A stretch of 64,000 nt of DNA from positions 261,334 through 325,333 of the forward strand of contig NPFB01000021.1 in the NCBI GenBank assembly GCA_014084085.1. The letters run 5' to 3'. Within the stretch, counting starts at the first letter, position 1; each line of letters opens with the position of its first letter. Shown piece after piece: positions 30,076 to 38,867 of this stretch. The DNA is from Hondaea fermentalgiana. Taxonomy: Eukaryota; Sar; Bigyra; Thraustochytrida; Thraustochytriidae. The notes beneath the pieces were generated by a model, which ran no database searches, was not told the origin of the DNA, and saw only the letters and a list, made by a program, of their open reading frames with translations. The position numbers and the translations under genes are program-made.

Positions 30076-31860
30076 GTGGCAGTCGCCATAGGCCTAGCTG
30101 CTATTCTTGTTGTTTTTGCGACGAGTTCAAGCGGCGGCAACAATGTCGTCGAAACGCCAGCACCGACAGCTGCACCGACAGTTGCGTCTGCAGCTGCGCC
30201 GGCTGCTGCACCGACAGCTGCGCCGGCTGCTGCGCCGACAGCTGCGCCGGCTGCTGCGCCGGCTGCTGCACCGACAGCTGCACCGACAGCTGCACCGACA
30301 GCTGCCCCAGGAGGCGATGAATACTACAATTACGATACCTCAGAGCAGTTCTGCACACCTGGGCGAAAGCCGAACATTGTCCTTTGGCTCGCCGACGATC
30401 AGGGATTCGGAGAGAGATCTAAGTACAACGCTGACATTTTGTCGATGCCCAACTACGAGTCGGTTGCTGCGAATGGCGTAGACTTCACAAACGGACACTC
30501 CCACGCAAGTCTCTGTTCGCCGTCAAGGTACACTCTCCTGACTGGTCAGTACTATTTCCGCGCGAACCCAAACCGAAACGTTGTGCAGCCTGACCACGCT
30601 CCGTTCATCAATGAGACGGTCAACACGTTCCCAGGAATGCTACAGGATGAAGGATACAAGACCTACATGGTTGGGAAGTGGCACGTTGGGATGGACATGC
30701 CTGACGACCTAGCCACTGGGGAAATCTATGGTGGGCCCCTGGATGGAGGCTTTGATCGATACTTTGGCATCGCTGCTTCCATGGGCTTTCCCTATCTATC
30801 ATACATTCAGGATCGCACTTTTACAGAGGTTCCGGACCACTACACAATCAAGGAGGCTGCCGCTATTCAGAGCTGTCCGGGTGGCCTCGCCTGCAAAACG
30901 TGGGGACTCGGAACATGCTTGGAGGCCAGCTTCGAAAACCTTACAGGCTGCGGAAGCTCCTCGATGTGGCGAACAGTCGAGGAGGGGAGTTGGCACAAGA
31001 CTGTGGGGAAAACGTTTGATCCCCACTACGTTCTGTCGAACCTCACGAGCGCGGCTACATCCTACATCGAACACCACGTCAATCAGTATGGGTCGGATGT
31101 TCCTTTCTTCCTCTACATGGCAATGACCGGGGACCACTTGCCTCACACGCCACACCCTGATTGGGAAGGGACGACGGACTACGGCTGGTATGCCGATCTT
31201 TTGGAGGAACTTGATTACAGGCTGGGTCAAACGATTGATGTGCTGACGAAACACAACTTGCTCAACGACACATTGTTGATCGTGACGAGTGACAACGGCC
31301 CCGAGGCAAAAGGCAAGTATGTCCGGACAGGTCTGACGTCGACAGATGTCTACGCTGGGCAGAAAACGGATCTTCAGGAGGGTGGGAACCGCATCCCATT
31401 CATCGTGCAGTGGCCAAATGTGATGCCGAAGGGTATCACATTTGATTATGCGATCTCACAAGTAGATTTTTTCAGGACTTTCGCAGACATGCTTGGGATC
31501 TCGCTGCCGAGCTGAGCCGAGTACGGCCCCGATAGCTACAGTGCGTGGAGTCTTTTCTGCGATACGGGAAGTGTTTACAGTCACTCTCAAGTTCGAGAGG
31601 GCCAGCCGTTGCTTAATGAAGCTCCTGGGAAAGCGAAAGGGTTATACACAGGACTCGCAATACGATGTGGCGACTGGAAGGCCTACTACAACAGCGCAAA
31701 AGGTGGCTTTCTGTACAATCTGGCAGATGACCCCAGTGAGTCGAGCAACCTGCGCCGCTCAGACCTCGACAAATTTACCACCCTAATCGAACTTCTCACT
31801 GAGATTTCTACCAATGGCCACAGTGATGCGACGGCTTGCAACGCAACATTCTTCTCATAG
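30076..31860 (+). pseudogene. Sulfatase gene, interrupted by in-frame TGA and without in-frame ATG
   Basis: An alkaline-phosphatase-superfamily sulfatase hydrolysing sulfate esters. A hydrophobic signal anchor (LILVAVAIGLAAILVVFA) leads into an Ala/Pro/Thr repeat stalk (30157-30312) and the catalytic domain. Active-site features are intact: LADDQG metal ligands, CSPSR with the Cys converted to formylglycine, GKWHVG and TSDNGPE. The frame hits TGA at 31513-31515 but continues in the same frame for 114 codons of clear sulfatase C-terminus (AIRCGDWKAYYNSAKGGFLY, NLADDPSESSNL) to a TAG at 31860. Upstream, the frame opens at 29932 without any ATG; an ATG at 29975 is in another frame. Either a young pseudogene, assembly errors, or non-standard decoding. 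Functional status is open. Confidence 0.7.
30157..30312 (+). repeat. In-frame Ala/Pro/Thr tandem repeat (stalk)
   Basis: About 150 bp of GCTGCACCGACA- and GCTGCGCCG-type units encode alternating APTAAP/APAAAP repeats between the membrane anchor and the sulfatase domain. Confidence 0.85.
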
Positions 31861-32595
31861 TGCAGAAGGGCAATGAAAAAAAAACGTTTTTGTATCGTTT
31901 AACTCTCGCCAGTTCGCCAGTTTTCTGACTACCTTGGTTTGCAAGAAAAGATGCACCCCCTTTCGGAGGCCAATGTACAGGTGTTCCGGAAGTTCCATCA
32001 AGGTTGCACAGCTGGCGCTTGATTGCGGTAGCGGAACGCATTTTTAGTTGGGTAGCCCTCAGGGGTGTGCGTGCACGCGGGACGGTCGGTCATGCGAGCG
32101 AGCGAGCGAGCGAGCAGACACCGCGCGCAAGCGGGAAGGAAGCGGAAGCTACAAGCGGNNNNNNNNNNNNNNNNNNNNNNNNNNNNNNNNNNNNNNNNNN
32201 NNNNNNNNNNNNNNNNNNNNNNNNNNNNNNNNNNNNNNNNNNNNNNNNNNNNNNNNNNGGGGGGGGGAGATTGGCGTTGCGTTTGCCGCTGATGCAGAAG
32301 TCCGGCAAGCTTTCAGGAGAAGCGAATAAATTTCAATTTCAACAGCTCTTTCCTTCGCGTCTGTTGTGACGAGGCTAAAAATGCATCCATGCTTGCAGGC
32401 TCCAAAATCGAGTATTCTCCGTCATCAAAGGCGTGCCATTCCCATTTTTTTTTTTTTACAAAAAATTCACAAAAACCTCCTTCGCAACGTAGCACCACCT
32501 CGCGCACTCGATGAGCTAGCGTCTTCAAAATAAAAGTTGATCTTGAAGAGTTTGATCTGAAACATGAAACAACGAAAACTATTGATTAGTAAGAG
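31861..32595. other. Convergent spacer with a scaffold gap
   Basis: 3' flanks of the sulfatase and of the minus-strand gene at 32596, split by the 100-N gap. A possible downstream exon of the minus-strand gene lies at about 32470-32556. Confidence 0.45.
32159..32258. other. Assembly gap (100 N)
   Basis: Exactly 100 N, so of nominal length. The right flank begins with a run of about 10 G, a likely cause of the break. Confidence 0.99.
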
Positions 32596-33426
32596 TCAAG
32601 GGGAACGCGCGAGCGAAAGCTTTGTGGAGATGCTCTCAATCTCGGCGGAAATACGCGAATAAACGTGAAAAAATACCTGTAGCGCAGAGTGCTCGACAGC
32701 ATAGAGCGCGCGGTAGCACTCATCCTTGCGCGAGCGCATAATGGAAGCGAGCAGCGGGACATACGGCGTGGCATGACTCGTGACCGACTGAAAGCGTGAC
32801 TTGTGGATGCGAACGCGTGTGCCGTCAATGATGAACTTCATTTTGATGCCAAGCTCCAGTCCGAGCTCGACGTGGATAAAGTGCCGTACGAGCTGCGCAA
32901 AGCCGTCAAAGTCAAAGTCGACGTCGGATTCGATTTGTACAAAGTGCGAGTTCTTTTTGGGCACACGTGTCGAGGAGCGTTTGTCGCCGCCCATGGCCAA
33001 GGCGTAGCTCTCATTGATAAAGGACGAGATATCGATGCTGAAGTGCCCGACCTCCTTGTTCATGGTGGAATAGCCCGGAACGGCCTCGTAGAAGACGCTC
33101 ACGTACAGGATGGTGCGTGGGCGGGTTTGATACTTTTGCAGAATATCCTCTACGCCTGCCGCGTTGGCCACGACGTTGACCGTGCGCATGCGCTTGCGTT
33201 TCTTCACGGCCTGCGTGCCGACGTTCCACACGCTGAGGTCCATGCTCGACGCGTAGGCGAGGCCGTCGTCTTTGAGCGCCTTCATGATTTTGCCCTCGCA
33301 CACAAGCTCGGGCGGGTCCGCGTACGACGCGGTCTCGGGCTCCGCGTCCTCCTTCTCCTCGGCGGTCTCCCCCTTGAGCACCACCTCGTCGAGCTCGCGC
33401 CCGCGGCTCCCCTCGCACAGCGCCAT
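32596..33426 (-). CDS. Uncharacterised protein, possibly spliced at the 3' end
   Basis: No family recognised. The 276-aa product reads as an ordered globular protein: an acidic start, then ELVCEGKIMKALKDDGLAYA, RTILYVSVFYEAVPGY, GHFSIDISSFINESYALAMG, LVRHFIHVELGLELGIKMKF and IIDGTRVRIHKSRFQSV. The ATG at 33426 is well placed. After HSALQ (codon ending at 32677) there is a GTATTT donor, and a TTTCAG acceptor ends at 32557. Splicing a 120-nt intron would replace the last 26 residues by 29 others (starting IKLFKINFYFED). Both ends are possible. The gene lies next to a GC-rich spacer on its 5' side. Confidence 0.65.
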   Translation of the reverse strand: MALCEGSRGRELDEVVLKGETAEEKEDAEPETASYADPPELVCEGKIMKALKDDGLAYASSMDLSVWNVGTQAVKKRKRMRTVNVVANAAGVEDILQKYQTRPRTILYVSVFYEAVPGYSTMNKEVGHFSIDISSFINESYALAMGGDKRSSTRVPKKNSHFVQIESDVDFDFDGFAQLVRHFIHVELGLELGIKMKFIIDGTRVRIHKSRFQSVTSHATPYVPLLASIMRSRKDECYRALYAVEHSALQVFFHVYSRISAEIESISTKLSLARSP

Positions 33427-34019
33427 CTCCGCTCCGAGGCCGCCAGCTCGCTCGCTCCGGCGCCGTCAATCGACCGACTCCGCCGCTTCTCCTTCGCGGG
33501 CGCGGGCGCGGGCGCGAGCGCGGGCCCGGCCGGTCCTGTCTGCGCGTCCGCCGGCGGCGCGGCGGGCTCGCGCGGGCCTCGCTCGCGGTCTGCGGGCCGG
33601 GTCTGTGCGTCTGGATGCGCGCGCGCGTGCGGGTCTGCGCGGCTCTGGAGTTTCTGTTCTCTGTCTGCGTCTGCACCGCGACGCCTCGGAAACGCACAGC
33701 GCCGGGAGGTTCAACTCCACAGGGGCGCCGGCGCGTTCACGCTCTGCGCGGGAGACTGAGATTGAGCAATCCCCGCGACGCGACGCGGCTCGACGCGACG
33801 CGGCTCGAGCTCGAGCCAAGGACGGAGAGGACGGATGACCAGGACCCGCGCGCAGGTGCAGGCGCAGGTGCAGCGGGTGCGAGACGAGGGCCGCTGGTGG
33901 TGCTTTAATTAAGCTTTGGACGAACCGAGGTTGGGTGGGCTGCGTTTCTGCGGCTCGAGGCCAGGGCGAGCGAGGATGGCGGGCTTGCTTGCTTGCCTGC
34001 CTTGGGGCCAGTGGGACGA

Positions 34020-34054
34020 GATGCGATGCGATGCGATGCGATGCGATGCGATGC
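34020..34054. repeat. (GATGC)7 pentanucleotide array
   Basis: Seven perfect GATGC units. Confidence 0.92.
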
Positions 34055-34309
34055 GAGCGAGGGCGGCTGGGCTGGGCTTTGAGAATCGAGAGAAGGGGTT
34101 TTAGAAGTGGGTTTTAGAGCGAGGGCGCTCGTAAGAGCAGCGAGAAATTCAGCCTCGAGCGGCGGGCTGCAAGCGCTGAGGTCCCAGTGGTTGGACTGGT
34201 TCTCTAACCGCGTCTGTCGCTCGAGCGCGGCTTGCTTTGCTTGCTTGCTGGCTGGCTTGCTTGCTTGCTTGCTCGCTCTTGGAGAACGAACGACTTGCGC
34301 GAGGTGAGT

Positions 34310-34345
34310 GAGATGAGATGAGATGAGATGAGATGAGATGAGATG
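34310..34345. repeat. (GAGAT)7 pentanucleotide array
   Basis: Seven perfect GAGAT units plus one base. Confidence 0.92.
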
Positions 34346-34474
34346 GAGAGGATGGGCTGAGGCGAGGGGAGACCGGAGAACGCGGCCGAGGCTCGCGCGG
34401 ACAGGAGAAGAGGGAAGTCGCGGGGCCACCGTGTGCGTCGAAGCTGCTGGCTGCGCTTTCCTAGCTGGTTCAGA

Positions 34475-34502
34475 GTCTGTCTGTCTGTCTGTCTGTCTGT
34501 CT
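34475..34502. repeat. (GTCT)7 tetranucleotide array
   Basis: Seven perfect GTCT units. Confidence 0.92.
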
Positions 34503-35902
34503 GTGGCTGATTGAGGTTTTGCGCGGAGACGAAGGCGCAGCGCGGCTCGATCGAGACGCCCAGCATAACCCCCCGTTCCGGCGGCCCGTCTGCTTGAACT
34601 TGTAGACACGGGCGCGCGCGGCGCCACGGGACATGTGGTGAAGGCGCGCAAAGCAGTCGCGGGTCTCGCAGACTGCCCCCGGGGAAACTGCCGCTTCGGG
34701 CCATGGCCTCCGCCCGCGCGGGGTGTCCCCGCGCGCCCGCGCTCAGGCGCGACTGACTTGAGCGAGACAGGCTCCGCCTTCTGGACCGAGCGCGCGTGGA
34801 GATCAACGCAAGCGCGAAGAAGCCCGAAGAGCGGGCGAGGAAGCGCAGAGCGAGCGACTCTCTCCGGAGCCGGAATCGAGGGCCAAGAGAAGAAAGACGA
34901 AAAACAAAGAGAAGCCCGATGTTCGTCAACCCGGCCAGACAGGCACACAAACAGCCAGCTCCACCCACGCCGCTCCAAGAGCCGTCGACAAACATCTGCA
35001 GCAGCTGCAGCTGCTGCTGCTGCCGGCGCTCTTGATGGACGGATGGATGGATGAGCGAGGACGGGCGGGGAGGAGGACTTGATTGGTGTGCAGCGAGCGA
35101 GGTGCAGCGAGGTGGGCCGGCCGGAAGTGTGAATGACCCGCGTCGCTCTCGAGTTGACACTCACTGCCTCCCAGGGACTTCGATTGGACCATGGCGGCTG
35201 GTGAAGGATTGCGCGATGCTCGCGAAGAGAGGGAGGGAGGGGAGGGGAAGACGCCGGCCGGCGGGGCGTGATTGCGGGATAACGCGTCCTCCTCCGTCGT
35301 CACGGCGCGCGGCGCGCAAACTCCAGGGTCGATGGCCCTCAAGGTCGCGCGTCCATGTTCGCAAGTTTGTCCCGTGACGCGGAAAGCTTTCCCAAGAAGA
35401 AATCTCGCAAGTCCCCGCGCATCGCTCCAGGCTCTCGAAATGCAGCAGCATGTCCCTCGAGGGGGATCGTCCTGTTCCGTACACTGGGCCTTCGCGCCTT
35501 TAGGGACCTGACTTTCTCAACGCCTCGTAAATGTCTGTCATATGTTTCACAAGTATCAGGAGAGATAAGAGAGAGATCAGCAAGCAACATGGCACTAAAA
35601 CTAGGTGATTGTGGCGGACGAGCGACGCGTCTAGAATATTTGCATGCTTTGGCGACAACTTGTGAGTCTGCGCAAGCCTGCGTCGGTCAATGAACTTGGG
35701 CTGCTAGAAGAATACCCAAAGCACACGCACAAGGCGACCGATCACGATTTGTCGATGACAGAACCAAGCGCGTTGTGAATTTCGTGGTTGGCAGACTCGC
35801 ACACGCACACACACACGTCGTCCCCCAAAAAATAGTCCGACCAGGAATATTTTATGAATAAGAGCACATGTTTACAGATTGATTGAATATTTCACGGCAA
35901 CC

Positions 35903-37270
35903 TCACTTGCCGTCGCCGAGAGCCGAGTAGTCAGAAGGTGACTGTGATCGCGACAACGGCCTAACAAAGAAAAAGCGGCCAAGCAGGAGCCCAACGATGA
36001 GCACAATCAAATGCGAGATGTCCAAGGGAAGGTCCAAAGGACCGAATTGATGCGGATTCACGAACTTGACAGCGCTCGGGCAAAGCTCCACCATAGAACG
36101 AGGGCAGCTCTTGACGAGGTGCGTCGTGAGAAACTCATTCGCCACGGTAGGTGTCTCACGCGACCAGCGCAGCCTGCTGCTGCTCACGTGGGTCATATTG
36201 TTGTCCACGACAAAGGTCTCGCCCGAAGTCGCGGCATGAGCAGGCGACAAGAGGTGGAGCATCATGTCGCCGAGATCCCTGGGGTCGATGGGCGGCCAAA
36301 GGTGCTCGCCATACTTTAGAGGAAGTCGAGGATCCTTGGCGCGAATATCCTCGCAAGGGCAGCCGAGGCCTGTTCCCCCGCCCTGGCAAGTTCCATCCTG
36401 GATGATGCGACGATTGTCCTCCTTGTCGAGCATCGAGGCGTCTGACGCCTCGCGCAAAGATTCATCCGCATAGCACTGATACGTCTGCATCTGGTCCACC
36501 TGCTCAAGAACTGTGCCGTTGTGCGAAAGCTTTGATCCGCGCGCCTGATTCCACGTGAGCGGAGTGTCCACGAGGCCGGGCGCGACAACGTTGACGCTAA
36601 GTTGGCCTTCGTAAAAGGCGGCGAGCGAACGCGTGAGACTGACAATGCCGCTCTTTGAGATACCATACAGGTCGCAGCCCGGGCACGGCATGAGGGCCTC
36701 CTCGGAACTCAGGTGCACGAGGCGCGGCACAAAGCCTGGGCCCGGGGCGTCTTCGCCCGTGAGTTTCCACATGCGCAAGGCCTCTGCGCTGATGAACATG
36801 GACCCGTACAGGTTGTTCAACACGGGATCGAACTTTGAGAAAAAAATATCGTCCGGCACGTCTCCGAGGGAAACGCCAATGTATCCAGCAATGCCCGCCG
36901 TGTTGACAATGGCGTGAACGTCGCCATGTGCCGACGCGGCCTGCAAGGCTGCTGTCACCTCGTCGCGCTGCGCCACGTTGGCGCGAAAGGTATCTACGAC
37001 GAGGGCGTTGGAGACCTCGCAGCCCGCGCGGCCGTCCCCGAGCTCGCGCAGAACCTTGGCCGCCGCCTCGAGCTGGCGTTCGTTCTGCGCCACGAGCAGC
37101 ACCCTGGAGGCGCACTCTTGGACCGCCATGGCGGCCGTCGCGAACCCTATGCCGCTGCTGCCGCCAAAGACGACCACGTTCATGTCCTTGGTGCGCTCGC
37201 CCTCGTGGCCCTCCGTCACGAAGCGCAGCGTGTCGGGCACCTCCACCTCGTCGCCGCGCAAGGGCGCCAT
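35903..37270 (-). CDS. Short-chain dehydrogenase/reductase with C-terminal membrane anchor
   Basis: An NAD(P)-dependent oxidoreductase of 455 aa. It shows the Rossmann glycine motif GGSSGIG (36-42), NTAG (123-126), the catalytic Ser region HLSSEE (186-191), the YGISK catalytic Tyr202/Lys206 pair and APG (230-232), all intact. Between about residues 241 and 326 an insert roughly 60 residues longer than usual carries five Cys (YQCYADE, DGTCQGGGTGLGCPCEDI). A single hydrophobic helix near the C-terminus (LPLDISHLIVLIVGLLLGRF) with a short polar tail suggests tail anchoring. The ATG at 37270 was chosen because the 216-codon open extension upstream is low-complexity. Substrate not predictable. Confidence 0.85.
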   Translation of the reverse strand: MAPLRGDEVEVPDTLRFVTEGHEGERTKDMNVVVFGGSSGIGFATAAMAVQECASRVLLVAQNERQLEAAAKVLRELGDGRAGCEVSNALVVDTFRANVAQRDEVTAALQAASAHGDVHAIVNTAGIAGYIGVSLGDVPDDIFFSKFDPVLNNLYGSMFISAEALRMWKLTGEDAPGPGFVPRLVHLSSEEALMPCPGCDLYGISKSGIVSLTRSLAAFYEGQLSVNVVAPGLVDTPLTWNQARGSKLSHNGTVLEQVDQMQTYQCYADESLREASDASMLDKEDNRRIIQDGTCQGGGTGLGCPCEDIRAKDPRLPLKYGEHLWPPIDPRDLGDMMLHLLSPAHAATSGETFVVDNNMTHVSSSRLRWSRETPTVANEFLTTHLVKSCPRSMVELCPSAVKFVNPHQFGPLDLPLDISHLIVLIVGLLLGRFFFVRPLSRSQSPSDYSALGDGK

Positions 37271-38867
37271 TGTCCTCGCGACGCCGAGCCTGCCTCCGAG
37301 TCCGGACTGGACGGACCTCGAGACCGCCGCGCTCGGTCGGATCTCCGAGTGATCGATCTGCTGCGCCGCGCCGACGTCGCCGTCGACGCCGCCGCCGCCC
37401 TCGCGCGCAGGCGGTCGGGAAGCTGAGCCGGCTGGTGCGCGCGGTATATACCCTGGAGAGCCAGCGACTCGGCCTTGGTGTTGGTTGGGATTTGCTGCCT
37501 GCGGAGAAGGCGAGGAAGGAGCCGCGATAGAAACGCTGCGGCCACGGTTGAGTGGAGTAGCCTGGTGGGCGTGGGTATTGTTGACTTGCCGAAAGGGAAC
37601 AATCGCGGAATCGGAGGTGAACGAAGAGCGGGAGGAAGCGAGCAGTGCGTGTGACCTGGGCGCGATAACGTGGAGGGGAGAGAAGGAGGAGGAGAAGGGT
37701 AGAGGTGTGCTGGGAGTGCATTTTGGAATACCGCGAGGATGATCTGTGACGGTGATTCCCCAGGGAGGAAAAAAGAGGCCCGGGGAAGAAGATGGAGAGA
37801 TTGGGAGACAAACTGCATCAATTCTGTAAATTCGCAAAGCTTGCAAACATTGAACGTCATCTCGCGCGAGTGCATGGAGAATGAATTGCTTGTGCAACGC
37901 TTCGAGACTCACACTCAACTTTCAGCTCAAACTCGGACGCACAGAGGCGGTCAGATTCTCACAGTAGTTATTTTGTACTTGCTCGAGGCCGAAGGCGGCA
38001 GCGGTCATCGGCTTCTGATCTATTCTATTCGAACGAGGACTGTTCGTTCCTGAAAAGGTGGTACAACGTGAAGTTTAGTTCTTCTTTAGCAAATTCGCAT
38101 TCTTCTCCGTCTGGTCGCGAGCGAGTCCAACGACATGCTCGAGACAATCCGGCTCATCTTCCACTTGCTCATTTATGCAAAGCCGACGAGGTTGACGAGC
38201 ATGAAGTTTAAAAATGATTTCTTCTTGGAAATCTTGAGTTTACGAGCAAGAGCAGCAAGCGAACAACGCACGAGACGGTTTCAAGAGCAGGCCGATCTCA
38301 TGTTGGTGAGGTCCGAGTTTCCTCGTGCTCGCTCGCAACCTCCACCGTGAGTGATATCGCTCTCCTCCAAGACAAGTCATCTTTCTCTAGTGCACACCGA
38401 TGCGACAACGAAGGTATGCAAATCGGTACGACACGGAGTGGATGCCGACAGCGCACGTGCCGATCGGAGTCAACTTTCGCAAATTCGTGCAGGATGCCCC
38501 TCGTATACACCCGTCATTGTGTTCTTTTTATTTATGACCGAGGACCCTGGAGGGTATTGTAAACGTCCGCTACTGCACGCGCCAGCGCGCCAATGCCGAC
38601 TTGTATGGGGGAAACGCAAGGGGAAGAGCGGAGAAGGAGAGTGAAGTTTGCGGCCGCAAGTGAAGTATCGCGTCGGTCACAGACACAGAGACAAGAAAGA
38701 GCACGCGGAGGACGCAAACAAACAAGCAAGCAAAGAAGCACCAGCGACGAGACTGCGCGAAGGCCGGCGCAGGTGGGAGCGGGCGCGCGGAAGCGAGGCG
38801 CGCGAGGCGTGCGAGGCGCGCGGGCAGAGGGACGCGCTGGAGGCCGGGCGGCTCCGGGCGCACGAGC
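37271..38867. other. 1.6 kb divergent spacer SDR / sorting nexin
   Basis: Contains both promoters. The SDR frame extends upstream to 37918 without family similarity. No separate gene recognised. Confidence 0.5.

Larger units (their letters stand above)
33427..35902. other. 2.5 kb GC-rich repeat spacer
   Basis: Holds (GATGC)7, (GAGAT)7 and (GTCT)7 arrays within 500 bp, plus GCTT and GCGA runs. Open frames on both strands are low-complexity. No gene recognised. Confidence 0.6.

Noticed and set aside
30057..30320. Cys/Asp/Ser repeat frame overlapping the sulfatase stalk
   Set aside because: It is a frame-shifted reading of the Ala/Pro/Thr repeat.
31861..31930. ATGA followed about 50 nt later by TGA after the sulfatase, considered as a SECIS element
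   Set aside because: The possible stem is only about four A-U pairs with no proper apical AA loop. It does not support selenocysteine at the TGA.
37271..37918. 216-residue N-terminal extension of the SDR gene
   Set aside because: Low-complexity Ser/Pro/Arg sequence; the ATG at 37270 starts the family-like protein.
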